Positions 8,910-18,226 of a stretch of DNA of 64,000 nucleotides are shown here, piece by piece. The notes beneath the pieces were generated by a model that did no database searches, was not told the DNA's origin, and was given only the letters and a program-made list of their open reading frames with translations. The stretch spans positions 70,818-134,817 of the forward strand of contig DBQX01000131.1 of NCBI GenBank assembly GCA_002305415.1. Direction: 5' to 3'. A program made the translations under genes and the position numbers. This DNA is from Actinomycetales bacterium UBA1383 (GTDB taxonomy: Bacteria > Actinomycetota > Actinomycetes > Actinomycetales > Actinomycetaceae). Within the stretch, counting starts at the first letter, position 1; the number at the start of each line of letters is the position of its first letter.

Positions 8910-11900
8910 TGGACGCCTCCATGATCGATTCCCACACCTCCGGCGCGGAGATGTCGAGCCCCTCCTCGGCCGCCCGCGCCAGCGCGGCCGAAACTGCCGC
9001 GTACGTCCGTGGCAGCACCTTCGTGAACCGGTGCTCGAGCAGGCCCTCTTCGAGCAACTCCGCGGCCACGTGCGACTCGGTGTACTCGTGGTGGCGCCGC
9101 AGCAGACCGGCGATGATCTGGATGTCCTCCGCGTCGGGCCGCTCGAGCAGCAGTTCCTTCGACGCGAGCGCCGCCGGGTTCACCTGCGACGGATCCAGGT
9201 CGAGCACGTATGCGGTACCGCCCGACATCCCCGCACCGAAGTTCCGGCCGGTGCGGCCCAGGACCACCACGGTTCCGCCGGTCATGTACTCGCACCCGTG
9301 GTCTCCGACGCCCTCCACGACGATCGTGGCGCCGGAGTTCCGGACGGCGAAGCGTTCACCGGCCTGCCCCCGCAGGAACATCTCCCCGCTCGTGGCGCCG
9401 TACCCGACGACGTTCCCCACGATGACGTTGTGTCTGGCCCAGAAGTGGGAGCGCCGGTCCGGCCGGATGATGATTCGGCCGCCGGAGAGCGACTTGCCGA
9501 CGTAGTCGTTGGCATCCCCGTGAAGTCGCAGTGTCACACCCGGCGCGAGGACGGCCCCGAAGGACTGCCCGGCGGAACCCCGCAACGTGATGTTGATGGT
9601 ATCGTCCGGCAGACCCGCGGGCCCGTGGCGCTTCGTGATCTCATGCGACAGCATGGTCCCGACGGTCCGGTTCACGTTGCGGATGGTCCGGTACACCGTG
9701 ACCGGGCGGCCGTTCTCGAGCGCCGGACGGGCGACGTCGATCAGCTCCATGTCCATCGCCTTGTGGAGTCCGTGGTCCTGCGGGCGGACGCAGCGCTGGA
9801 AGCCGCCGGGCGCCGGGTCTATCTTCGTGAGGATGGGCCCGAGGTCCAGCCCGGAGGCCTTCCAGTGGTTCACCGCCCGCCGGGTGTCGAGCAGTTCCAC
9901 CTGGCCGATGGCCTCGTCGAGGGAGCGGAGTCCGAGGGACGCGAGGATCTCGCGCACCTCCTCCGCCACGAACTCGAAGAAGTTCACCACGTATTCCGGC
10001 TTGCCGGAGAAGCGGGCCCGCAGTTCCGGGTTCTGGGTGGCCACGCCCACCGGGCACGTGTCCTTGTGGCAGACGCGCATCATTATGCAGCCCGAGACGA
10101 CCAGCGGGGCGGTCGCGAAGCCGAACTCCTCCGCGCCGAGCAGTGCCGCCACGACGACGTCCCGGCCGGTCTTGAGCTGGCCGTCCGTCTGGACGACGAT
10201 GCGGTCCCGGAGGTTGTTCAGCACCAGCGTCTGCTGTGTCTCGGCCAGGCCCAGCTCCCACGGCGCCCCGGCGTGCTTCAGCGACGTCAGCGGGCTCGCG
10301 CCCGTCCCGCCGTCATGCCCGGAGATGAGGACGACGTCGGCGTGCGCCTTCGACACGCCCGCCGCGACCGTCCCGACCCCCACCTCGGAGACGAGCTTCA
10401 CGTGGATCCTCGCGGCTGGATTGGCGTTCTTGAGGTCGTGGATCAGCTGGGCGAGGTCCTCGATCGAGTAGATGTCGTGGTGCGGCGGCGGGGAGATGAG
10501 GCCGACGCCCGGCGTCGAGTGCCGCGTCCGCGCCACCCACGGATAGACCTTCTCGCCCGGCAGCTGGCCTCCCTCACCGGGCTTGGCCCCCTGTGCCATC
10601 TTGATCTGGATGTCGTCCGCGTTGGTGAGGTAGTCGGCGGTCACCCCGAAGCGGCCGGAGGCGACCTGCTTGATGGCGCTCCGCCTCTCGGGGTCGTGGA
10701 GACGGTCGGTGTCCTCACCACCCTCGCCGGTGTTCGACTTGGCGCCGAGCCGGTTCATGGCGATGGCGAGGGTCTCGTGCGCCTCCGCGGAGATCGACCC
10801 GTAGCTCATCGCACCGGTCGAGAACCGCTTGACGATCTCGGAGACCGGTTCCACCTCGTCGATGGGAATCGGAGTACGTCCCTTGAACTCGAACAGGCCA
10901 CGCAGCGTCATCAGGCGTTCGGACTGCTCGTTGACGCGCGCGGTGTAGCGGCGGAAGACGTCGTACCTTCCGGTCCGGGTGGCGTGCTGGAGCCGGAAGA
11001 TCGTCTCGGGGTCGAAGAGGTGTGGCTCCCCCTCGCGGCGCCACTGGTACTCGCCCCCGATTCGCAGCGTGCGGTGCGCGGGCGAGATGCCCGACGGCGG
11101 GTACGCCGTCTCATGCCTGAGGGCGACCTCACGGGCGATCACGTCAAGGCCCACGCCGCCGAGTGGCGAGGACGTCCCGGTGAAGTACCCGTCGATCAGC
11201 TCCTGCGAGAGCCCGATCGCCTGGAACACCTGGGCGCCCCGGTAGGACATCACGGTGGAGATGCCCATCTTGGACATCACCTTCAGCACACCCTTGCCGA
11301 GCGCCTTGATGAGGTTGGCGACCGCCTTCTCCTTCGACACGTGGACCACGCCCTCGTCGACGAGACGCTCGGCGGACTCCATCGCCAGGTACGGGTTGAC
11401 CGCGGCGGCCCCGTACCCGATGAGGAGCGCGACGTGGTGGACCTCCCGCACGTCCCCGGCCTCGACGACGAGGGAGATGCGGGTGCGGGTGCGGCGCCGC
11501 AGGGTGTGGTGGTGGACGGCGGACGTCAGGAGGAGCGAGGGGATGGGCGCCAGTTCGGCGTTGGAGTCGCGGTCCGAGAGCACGATGAAGCTGACGCCGG
11601 ACTCGATCGCGGCATCGACCTCGGCGAAGATCTCCTCGAGCCGCTGACGTAGTGCCTCGCCGCCCCCCGAGACGTCGTACAGCCCGCGGACCTTCACGGC
11701 GGAGAAGCCGTGGTTGCCGCGGTACTTGCCGATGTTCACGATCTTGGCGAGCTGGTCGTTGTCGATGACCGGGAAGCCGAGCACGAGCTTCCGCGCATGC
11801 TCCGGGGTGTCGTCCAGCAGGTTGGGCTCGGGGCCGATCACCGCGTCGAGCGCGGTGACGAGCTCCTCGCGGATGGCGTCGAGCGGCGGGTTGGTGACCT

Positions 11901-13431
11901 GCGCGAAGAGCTGCGAGAAGTAGTCGAAGATGAGGCGCGGCCGGCTCGACAGCACGGCGATCGGTGTGTCGGTGCCCATCGAGCCGAGCGCCTCGGACCC
12001 GGTGGCGGCCATCGGCGCGACGAGGATGCGCAGCTCCTCCTCGGTGTACCCGAAGATCTGCTGGCGCCGGACCACCGAGGAGGCGGAGTGGGAGACGTGC
12101 TCCCGGTCCGGCAGGGCCTTCAGGTGCAGCAGCCCCTCATCGAGCCAGCGGCGATAGGGGTGCTCGGCGGCGAGGCCGGCCTTGATCTCCTCGTCCTCGA
12201 TGATCCGGCCGGCGCCGGTGTCGACGAGGAACATCTTTCCCGGCTCGAGGCGGCCCTTCCGCACGACTGACTCGACAGGGATGTCGAGGACCCCGGTCTC
12301 CGAGGCGAGCACCACGAAGCCGTCGTCGGTGACCCAGTAGCGGCCGGGTCGCAGTCCGTTGCGGTCGAGCACGGCGCCGATCAGCGTCCCGTCGGTGAAG
12401 CTCATGGAGGCGGGGCCGTCCCACGGCTCCATGATCGTCGACATGTACTCGTAGAACGCCCGCCGGGCCGGGTCCATGGCGTCGTTGTTCTGCCACGCCT
12501 CCGGGATCATCATGAGCATCGCGTGCGGGAGGGAACGGCCCGCGAGGTGGAGGAGTTCCACGACCTCGTCGAAGGAGGCCGAGTCCGAGCCACCGGCGGC
12601 GTTCACGTCACCCAGCTCGGTGAGGTCGCCCAGCAGGTCGGACCGGAGGGTGCCCTGGCGGGCTGCCATCCAGTTGCGGTTCCCCCGGAGGGTGTTGATC
12701 TCGCCGTTGTGGGCCAGCATCCGGAACGGCTGGGCGAGGGGCCACGAGGGGAACGTGTTGGTGGAGAACCGGGAGTGGACGAGGGCGATCTGCGAGGCGA
12801 ACCGCTCGTCGTTCAGGTCCGGGAAGAACTGGCGGAGCTGAGAGGTCGTGAGCATCCCCTTGTACACCAGCGTGCGCGCCGAGAGGGAGGCGAAGTAGAT
12901 GCCGAGATCGTTCTCGCACCGCTTGCGGACGCGGTAGGTGCGCCGGTCGAGGTCGAGGCCGGTCAGCCCCTCCGGGGACCTGACGAACAACTGGCGGAAG
13001 ACGGGCATGCAGTCGCGTGCCATCCTGCCGATCATGGAGTCGTTGATCGGCACGTCCCGCCAGCCGAGGACCTCCAGCCCCTCCTCGGCGACGATCCGCT
13101 CGACGTCGTGGACGGAGCGCGCACGCACCGCGCCGTCCGTGGGAAGGAACGCGGTCCCGACGGCGTAGCTCCCGGGGGCGCCGAGGGGCAGACCGGTGAC
13201 CGCTGCCAGGAACTCGTGCGGGATCTGCGTCATGATGCCGGCGCCGTCGCCCGTGTTGACCTCGGCGCCCACGGCGCCACGGTGGTCGAGGTTGGCGAGC
13301 GCGGTGAGGCCGGCCTCGACGATGTCCCGGCCGGGATGGCCCCGCAGCGTCGCGACGAAGGCGACACCGCACGCGTCATGCTCGTACGCCGGGTCGTACA
13401 GACCGCTGCCGGTCCGACCGATCATCTCCAT
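8902..13431 (-). CDS. gltB: glutamate synthase large (alpha) subunit
   Basis: The large GOGAT subunit makes two glutamates from glutamine and 2-oxoglutarate in ammonia assimilation. It has about 1509 residues. The N-terminal class II amidotransferase domain begins after a short propeptide at the Cys of DACGVAF. A central FMN-binding synthase domain contains the [3Fe-4S] cysteines in CIMMRVCHKDTCPVG. The C-terminal GXGXG beta-helix domain (GDHGCEYMTGGTVVVLG) closes the protein. I placed the start at ATG 13431; ATGs at 13425, 13443 and 13488 are in frame and no Shine-Dalgarno sequence is decisive. The 184-base gap up to lgt must hold its promoter, but I see no clear -10. Confidence 0.96.
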   Translation of the reverse strand: MEMIGRTGSGLYDPAYEHDACGVAFVATLRGHPGRDIVEAGLTALANLDHRGAVGAEVNTGDGAGIMTQIPHEFLAAVTGLPLGAPGSYAVGTAFLPTDGAVRARSVHDVERIVAEEGLEVLGWRDVPINDSMIGRMARDCMPVFRQLFVRSPEGLTGLDLDRRTYRVRKRCENDLGIYFASLSARTLVYKGMLTTSQLRQFFPDLNDERFASQIALVHSRFSTNTFPSWPLAQPFRMLAHNGEINTLRGNRNWMAARQGTLRSDLLGDLTELGDVNAAGGSDSASFDEVVELLHLAGRSLPHAMLMMIPEAWQNNDAMDPARRAFYEYMSTIMEPWDGPASMSFTDGTLIGAVLDRNGLRPGRYWVTDDGFVVLASETGVLDIPVESVVRKGRLEPGKMFLVDTGAGRIIEDEEIKAGLAAEHPYRRWLDEGLLHLKALPDREHVSHSASSVVRRQQIFGYTEEELRILVAPMAATGSEALGSMGTDTPIAVLSSRPRLIFDYFSQLFAQVTNPPLDAIREELVTALDAVIGPEPNLLDDTPEHARKLVLGFPVIDNDQLAKIVNIGKYRGNHGFSAVKVRGLYDVSGGGEALRQRLEEIFAEVDAAIESGVSFIVLSDRDSNAELAPIPSLLLTSAVHHHTLRRRTRTRISLVVEAGDVREVHHVALLIGYGAAAVNPYLAMESAERLVDEGVVHVSKEKAVANLIKALGKGVLKVMSKMGISTVMSYRGAQVFQAIGLSQELIDGYFTGTSSPLGGVGLDVIAREVALRHETAYPPSGISPAHRTLRIGGEYQWRREGEPHLFDPETIFRLQHATRTGRYDVFRRYTARVNEQSERLMTLRGLFEFKGRTPIPIDEVEPVSEIVKRFSTGAMSYGSISAEAHETLAIAMNRLGAKSNTGEGGEDTDRLHDPERRSAIKQVASGRFGVTADYLTNADDIQIKMAQGAKPGEGGQLPGEKVYPWVARTRHSTPGVGLISPPPHHDIYSIEDLAQLIHDLKNANPAARIHVKLVSEVGVGTVAAGVSKAHADVVLISGHDGGTGASPLTSLKHAGAPWELGLAETQQTLVLNNLRDRIVVQTDGQLKTGRDVVVAALLGAEEFGFATAPLVVSGCIMMRVCHKDTCPVGVATQNPELRARFSGKPEYVVNFFEFVAEEVREILASLGLRSLDEAIGQVELLDTRRAVNHWKASGLDLGPILTKIDPAPGGFQRCVRPQDHGLHKAMDMELIDVARPALENGRPVTVYRTIRNVNRTVGTMLSHEITKRHGPAGLPDDTINITLRGSAGQSFGAVLAPGVTLRLHGDANDYVGKSLSGGRIIIRPDRRSHFWARHNVIVGNVVGYGATSGEMFLRGQAGERFAVRNSGATIVVEGVGDHGCEYMTGGTVVVLGRTGRNFGAGMSGGTAYVLDLDPSQVNPAALASKELLLERPDAEDIQIIAGLLRRHHEYTESHVAAELLEEGLLEHRFTKVLPRTYAAVSAALARAAEEGLDISAPEVWESIMEASNG

Positions 13432-13615
13432 GTGCCCCACCATTCCTCGCCGGGATGCGTCCCGCTGTCGTGGCTGGCGGGACTCCATCGGCCCGACAGT
13501 GCGCTCTTCTTGTCACCTCTTGACCAGATCTTGCCATTCGCAGGGTGGCTGCGGGACAAGGTGGTCCGCATCGTGGTCGTCCCGGCCCGCTGGTGGCCGA
13601 CCGGGTGGCCCCGCG

Positions 13616-14545
13616 CTAGTCGGCGGAGGCGGCGCCGTGTGGTGAGGAGTCTACACTCCCGGCATTCGCGTCGTCGTGGCTGGTCCTCGTCCCGGGCGTC
13701 GCATCACTGCTGGCTGGGCCCCTGCCATCCAGGTGGATGGGATCCGGTTCGCCGGCGCGACGGCGCAGCCACACGAAGGCCGCGGTGGCCAGGAGGAACA
13801 CGGCGATGGACGTCCACACGTTCAGGCGGAGTCCGAGGACCATCTCCGCCTCGTCCACTCGCAGCATCTCGATCCACGTACGCCCGAGGGTGTAGGTCAT
13901 CACGTAGAGCCAGAAGGTCCGTCCGTGGCGTAGCCGGAAGCGTCGCTCCGCCCACACGATGAAGGCCGCCGCGCCGAGGTTCCACACCATCTCGTAGAGG
14001 AACGTCGGATGGAACAGCGTCCCGGGTGGGTAACCCCCGACGAGGTGCGCGGCGTCGATCTCGAGACCCCAGGGCAGGTCGGTCGGTCCGCCGTAGAGCT
14101 CCTGGTTGAACCAGTTGCCGAGGCGCCCGATCGCCTGCGCCACGAGCAGTCCGGGTGCGAGGGCGTCGGCGACCGGCGGCATCCGCAGACCCGCACGGCG
14201 CGCCCCGATCCATGCGCCGAGCGCCCCGAACGCGATCGCGCCCCAGATCCCGAGTCCGCCGCGCCAGATGGCGAACGCCGCCATGGGATCGCCGTCCGGC
14301 CCGAAGTAGGCGTCCGGCGAGGACACCACGTGGTAGATCCGCCCGCCGATGATGCCGAACGGGACCATCCAGACCACGAGGTCGAGCGCCTGGTCACGTG
14401 TCCCGCCGCGGCGCTCGTAGCGCCTTTGGAAGATGACGGCTGCGACGACGATCCCCAGCAGGATCGCCAGCGCGTAGGCGCGCAACGGGATGGGCCCGAG
14501 GTACCAGACGGACTCCGGCGGGCTCGGGATCGACAGGCCCGTCAC
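13616..14545 (-). CDS. lgt: prolipoprotein diacylglyceryl transferase
   Basis: Lgt moves a diacylglyceryl group from phosphatidylglycerol to the lipobox cysteine of prelipoproteins, the first step of lipoprotein maturation. It is a polytopic membrane protein of 309 residues with about seven hydrophobic segments. The Lgt signature GRLGNWFNQELYGGPT and the conserved HPTFLYEMVWN are present. A hydrophilic tail of about 50 residues (Asp/Ser/Gly rich) follows the last helix. The GTG at 14545 overlaps the trpA stop (GTGA), so lgt is the last gene of the trp operon. Likely clients in this window are the FKBP lipoprotein and ModA. Confidence 0.96.
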   Translation of the reverse strand: MTGLSIPSPPESVWYLGPIPLRAYALAILLGIVVAAVIFQRRYERRGGTRDQALDLVVWMVPFGIIGGRIYHVVSSPDAYFGPDGDPMAAFAIWRGGLGIWGAIAFGALGAWIGARRAGLRMPPVADALAPGLLVAQAIGRLGNWFNQELYGGPTDLPWGLEIDAAHLVGGYPPGTLFHPTFLYEMVWNLGAAAFIVWAERRFRLRHGRTFWLYVMTYTLGRTWIEMLRVDEAEMVLGLRLNVWTSIAVFLLATAAFVWLRRRAGEPDPIHLDGRGPASSDATPGTRTSHDDANAGSVDSSPHGAASAD

Positions 14546-15339
14546 TCGGGCCGCCCACGCCGCGCGCCGTGGGCGGCCTCGGCGAGTTCGGCGGCGAGAT
14601 GGCGCATGGACGACACGCCGTCGCCGAGGGCGCGCAGCAGTGCCGAGCCGACGATGACGCCATCCGCGTAGGTGCCGACCTCCCGGGCGTGCGCCGGCGT
14701 GGACACCCCCAGCCCGACGCACACACGTTCCGCACCGGCCGTGCGTGTGCGCCCCACGAGCGCGGCCGCGACGTCGTCGACCCGCAGCCGTTCTCCGGTC
14801 ACCCCCATCGTGGAGGCCGCGTAGACGAACCCGCGGCAGGCGGAGACCGTCATCCGCAGCCGCTCGTCCGTCGACGACGGCGCCACGAGGAACACCCGGT
14901 CGAGGTCGTTGTCCGCTGCCGCGGCGATCCAGTCCCCCGCCTCGTCGGGGATCAGGTCCGGGGTGATGAGGCCTGCGCCGCCGGCGGCCGCCAGGTCTCG
15001 CGCGAAGGCGTCAACCCCGTAGCGGTGGACCGGGTTGTAGTAGGTCATCACCAGGAGCGGCACCGTTCCGGCAAGCTTCTCGACGGCGCGCAGCACGTGC
15101 CGGGTCCTGGTGCCGCCCTCGAGCGCGATCTGTCCGGTGCGCTGGATCACGGGCCCGTCCATCCCCGGGTCCGAGTAGGGCAGGCCGAGCTCGATGATGT
15201 CGACGCCGGCGTCGACGAGCGCCCGGCCCGCCGCGATCGACGTCTCGAGGTCGGGGTACCCGACCGTCAGGTAGCCGATGAAACCGGCGCCCCCCGCGCG
15301 CGTGCGGCGGTCCAGGGCGGCCGCGGACTGCGAAGTCAT
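14542..15339 (-). CDS. trpA: tryptophan synthase alpha chain
   Basis: The alpha subunit cleaves indole-3-glycerol phosphate to indole and glyceraldehyde 3-phosphate. It is a TIM barrel of 265 residues, the normal length. The catalytic Glu and Asp lie in IIELGLPYSDPGMDGP, and the phosphate site is near GLGVSTPAHA. The ATG overlaps the trpB stop by 4 bases (15336-15339). It partners with the TrpB encoded immediately upstream. Confidence 0.97.
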   Translation of the reverse strand: MTSQSAAALDRRTRAGGAGFIGYLTVGYPDLETSIAAGRALVDAGVDIIELGLPYSDPGMDGPVIQRTGQIALEGGTRTRHVLRAVEKLAGTVPLLVMTYYNPVHRYGVDAFARDLAAAGGAGLITPDLIPDEAGDWIAAAADNDLDRVFLVAPSSTDERLRMTVSACRGFVYAASTMGVTGERLRVDDVAAALVGRTRTAGAERVCVGLGVSTPAHAREVGTYADGVIVGSALLRALGDGVSSMRHLAAELAEAAHGARRGRPE

Positions 15340-16556
15340 GCCTCATCCTCCTGCAGGAGGTCGAACCACGCCGCGGCGGTCGCCACGTCCTTGTCCCCCC
15401 GCCCGGAGAGGTTGATGAGGATCACCAGCCCGGGCGCCCGATCGCCGGCCTCGCGGCCGAGTCTCAGCGCCCCGGCCAGCGCGTGGGCGGACTCGATGGC
15501 GGGGATGATGCCCTCGGTGTGGCAGAGCGCCGCGAAGGCATCCATCGCCTCCGCATCGGTGATCGGCCAGTACTCGGCACGGCCGATGCTGGCGAGGTAC
15601 GCGTGCTCCGGCCCGACGCCGGGGTAGTCGAGACCGGCCGAGATCGAGTGCGACTCGAGGGTCTGGCCGTCCTCGTCCTGCAGCAGGTAGGACCTGGCCC
15701 CGTGCAGCACCCCTGGGACACCCGCCACGATGGCCGCTGCGTGGCGGCCGGTCTCGACGCCATCGCCGGCGGCCTCGAGGCCGACGAGGCGGACGTCCGG
15801 ATCGTCGAGGAAGGCGTTGAAGATGCCGATGGCGTTCGACCCGCCGCCGACGCACGCCATCACGACGTCCGGGAGCCGGCCGGTGAGCGCGAGCACCTGC
15901 TCGCGGGCCTCCTCCCCGATGATCTTCTGGAGGTCCCGGACGATGGTCGGGAACGGGTGCGGGCCCGCCACGGTCCCGAAGATGTAGTTGGTGTCCTCGA
16001 CGTTGGTGACCCAGTCGCGGAAGGCCTCGTTGATCGCGTCCTTCAGCGTGCGCGAACCCGTGGACACCGGGATCACCTCCGCGCCGAGCAGTCGCATCCG
16101 GGCGACGTTGAGCGCCTGGCGGCGCACGTCCTCGGCACCCATGTAGACGGTGCACTCGAGTCCGAGCAGCGCGGCGGCCGTCGCGGTCGCGACCCCGTGC
16201 TGGCCGGCGCCGGTCTCGGCGATCACGCGCCGCTTGCCGAGCGCGCGCGTGAGGAGGGCCTGTCCGAGCACGTTGTTGATCTTGTGGGAGCCGGTGTGGT
16301 TGAGGTCCTCCCGCTTCAGGAGCACGCGGGCACCCCCGGCGAGCTGCGAAAAGCGCCGGGCCTCGGTGAGGATGGAGGGCCGCCCGGTGTAGGTCCGGTG
16401 CAGCTCGTCGAGTTCGGCCGTGAATGCCGGGTCGTCCTTCAGGCGCTCCCACGCGGCGGCCAGGTCGTCGAGTGCCGCGACGAGGGCCTCGGGGACGAAG
16501 CGTCCGCCGAATTCCCCGAAGTACGGGCCCGTGATCGAGCCGAGAGTCTGGGCCAT
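15336..16556 (-). CDS. trpB: tryptophan synthase beta chain (TrpB1)
   Basis: The PLP-dependent beta subunit condenses indole with L-serine to make tryptophan. It has 406 residues. The PLP lysine is in NHTGSHKINN, and the PLP phosphate loop is CVGGGSNAIGIF. The alpha-interacting N-terminal region YFGEFGGRFVPEAL is typical of TrpB1, the form that complexes with TrpA. It lies 9 bases downstream of trpC and overlaps trpA. The window has a second, distinct TrpB (TrpB2) at 39933-41249. Confidence 0.97.
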   Translation of the reverse strand: MAQTLGSITGPYFGEFGGRFVPEALVAALDDLAAAWERLKDDPAFTAELDELHRTYTGRPSILTEARRFSQLAGGARVLLKREDLNHTGSHKINNVLGQALLTRALGKRRVIAETGAGQHGVATATAAALLGLECTVYMGAEDVRRQALNVARMRLLGAEVIPVSTGSRTLKDAINEAFRDWVTNVEDTNYIFGTVAGPHPFPTIVRDLQKIIGEEAREQVLALTGRLPDVVMACVGGGSNAIGIFNAFLDDPDVRLVGLEAAGDGVETGRHAAAIVAGVPGVLHGARSYLLQDEDGQTLESHSISAGLDYPGVGPEHAYLASIGRAEYWPITDAEAMDAFAALCHTEGIIPAIESAHALAGALRLGREAGDRAPGLVILINLSGRGDKDVATAAAWFDLLQEDEA

Positions 16557-16565
16557 GTGTCCTGC

Positions 16566-17378
16566 CTAGTCGCGCTGGGTGAGGGCGGGATGGTTGGCGG
16601 CCGCCACCATCTCGGCGACCGCCTGCCGCGGGTTCGGGTGGGTGACGAGCGCCTCGCCGACGAGGACGGCGTTCGCGCCCGCGCGGGCGTACTCGATCAC
16701 GTCGTGGGCCCCGCGGACACCGGACTCCGCGACCTTCACGACCGAGTTGGGGATCACCTCGGCCACCGTCGAGAACACGTCGCGGCGCACCTCGAGGGTC
16801 TTCAGGTTACGGGCGTTCACGCCGATCACGCGTGCCCCGGCGTTGACGGCGCGCATCGCCTCGAGCCGGTCGTGCGCCTCCACGAGGGCCGTCATCCCGA
16901 GGGAGTGGACCCGCTCCACCAGGGAGGTGAGGACGTTCTGCTCCAGGGCCGCCACGATCAGCAGCACGAGGTCGGCCCCGTGGGCCCGCGCCTCCCAGAT
17001 CTGGTAGGGGCAGATCACGAAGTCCTTGCGGAGCAGGGGGACGTCCACGGCCGCACGCACCGAGTCGAGGTCGGCCAGCGAACCGCCGAAGCGGCGGGAC
17101 TCGGTGAGCACCGAGATGGCCGAGGCACCGCCGAGTTCGTACTCCATCGCGAGGCCCGCCGGATCGGAGATGGGTGAGAGCGCACCCTTGGACGGGCTCG
17201 ACCGCTTGACCTCCGCGATGATGGCCACCGCACCGGACCCGCCGCGCAGGGCGGCCACGCCGTCCTTCGCCGACCGCGCCCGCTGTGCCCGCTCCCTCAG
17301 TTCGTCGAGGCCGACGACCGCCTGGCGGGCTGCCACATCCTCGCGGACTCCGGCGAGGATCTCGTCGAGGACCGACAT
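16566..17378 (-). CDS. trpC: indole-3-glycerol phosphate synthase
   Basis: TrpC closes the ring of carboxyphenylaminodeoxyribulose phosphate to give indole-3-glycerol phosphate, the substrate of TrpA. This is a monofunctional TIM barrel of about 270 residues. The catalytic motifs AEVKRSSPSKG, LRKDFVI, VIGVNARNLKTLEV and VAESGV appear in order. I prefer ATG 17378, which begins one base after the preceding stop codon. A GTG at 17399 would add seven residues and overlap the upstream gene by 20 bases. Confidence 0.96.
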   Translation of the reverse strand: MSVLDEILAGVREDVAARQAVVGLDELRERAQRARSAKDGVAALRGGSGAVAIIAEVKRSSPSKGALSPISDPAGLAMEYELGGASAISVLTESRRFGGSLADLDSVRAAVDVPLLRKDFVICPYQIWEARAHGADLVLLIVAALEQNVLTSLVERVHSLGMTALVEAHDRLEAMRAVNAGARVIGVNARNLKTLEVRRDVFSTVAEVIPNSVVKVAESGVRGAHDVIEYARAGANAVLVGEALVTHPNPRQAVAEMVAAANHPALTQRD

Positions 17379-17379
17379 C

Positions 17380-17640
17380 TCAGTCCGCGTACCAGTCACG
17401 CCGTGTGGAGTCGGGCAGCGGTTGGCCGAGACCGCGGGACCTCATGACCATCGAGGCGATGAGCGCGCCCACCACGACGGCCAGGCCGGTGATCCACAGC
17501 GGCGGGTTCCCGATGGCGAGCCCGACCCCGATGACGAGGGCGCCGAGCAGGACGCCGACCACCAGCGTCCAGGACGCCCTGGTGTGGCCATGGTTGGCCG
17601 GCGCCGCCGACGGTGGAAGTGTGTACGCCTCATCAGCCAT
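17380..17640 (-). CDS. HGxxPAAW-family small membrane protein
   Basis: This 86-residue protein has the motif NHGHTRASW after a short polar N-terminus and two hydrophobic segments (about residues 25-45 and 48-68). The polar tail ends RRDWYAD. Proteins of this family (HGxxPAAW) sit just upstream of trpC in many actinobacteria, and their function is unknown. The start at ATG 17640 is supported by AAGGAGG 6 bases upstream. It overlaps the gene before it by 8 bases and abuts trpC, so it is certainly cotranscribed with the trp genes. Guesses such as a role in trapping a tryptophan intermediate or in transport have no support in the sequence. Confidence 0.85.
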   Translation of the reverse strand: MADEAYTLPPSAAPANHGHTRASWTLVVGVLLGALVIGVGLAIGNPPLWITGLAVVVGALIASMVMRSRGLGQPLPDSTRRDWYAD

Positions 17641-18226
17641 GTGTGTCCTCCTTGCGGCCCACACTACCCTCTCCGCGCGAGGGGTCCTCGCCACGTCCGA
17701 GGGCGTCCCAGTCGTCCACGGCGCGGCTGCGCGCGTCGACCGCCGGGGCGGGCTCGCGGTCGAATCTGGATCGTCGCTGCGCCCACCGACCCGCGGCGAG
17801 GCCCGCCGTCGCGGCGAACGCGACACCCAGCACGAGCGCCCCGATCGCGCCCCAGGCAGCCGGCAGGACGGTGACGGCAGTCACACCCCCGGCCACCCCG
17901 GTGATGGTGGCGGCGCTGTCCGCCGCCGCGCCCGCGGGATTTCGCACCACCTGCACCGCCTGGGCGACGGCGCCTGCCGCCGTCGCGGCGACGACGATCG
18001 CCGTCAGGCGGGCGACGGCGGCACGCGCGATGGTGAGCGCCACCGCGCCGGCGAGGAGCACCAGTCCCGCGGCCGTGGTGGCGGGTGCGACGTCCGCGCC
18101 CGCGAGCGCGAGCGTCGTCGAGGCCGTCACGGTAGCGACCTCCGCCCGGATCCACGCCGCGGCCCCGGTCGCGAGCACGGCGATCCCCGCGAGCAGCAGC
18201 AGCGCCACGAGCCGGCCGCGTGTCAT
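17633..18226 (-). CDS. Trp biosynthesis-associated membrane protein (TIGR02234 type)
   Basis: This 197-residue polytopic membrane protein has four hydrophobic, alanine-rich segments at roughly residues 7-27, 47-67, 71-92 and 118-143. The hydrophilic C-terminal tail contains the family-typical ending WDALGRGEDPS. The family is found between trpE and trpC in actinobacteria (Rv1610 in M. tuberculosis) and has no established function. The ATG overlaps the trpE stop (ATGA, 18223-18226) and its own stop overlaps the next gene by 8 bases. Confidence 0.87.
   Translation of the reverse strand: MTRGRLVALLLLAGIAVLATGAAAWIRAEVATVTASTTLALAGADVAPATTAAGLVLLAGAVALTIARAAVARLTAIVVAATAAGAVAQAVQVVRNPAGAAADSAATITGVAGGVTAVTVLPAAWGAIGALVLGVAFAATAGLAAGRWAQRRSRFDREPAPAVDARSRAVDDWDALGRGEDPSRGEGSVGRKEDTHG

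Noticed and set aside
9031..11652. 873-codon open frame on the plus strand opposite gltB
   Set aside because: It is a GC-rich antisense shadow: the composition is dominated by Arg, His, Gly and Val, with no recognisable domain, while the opposite strand encodes an unmistakable glutamate synthase.
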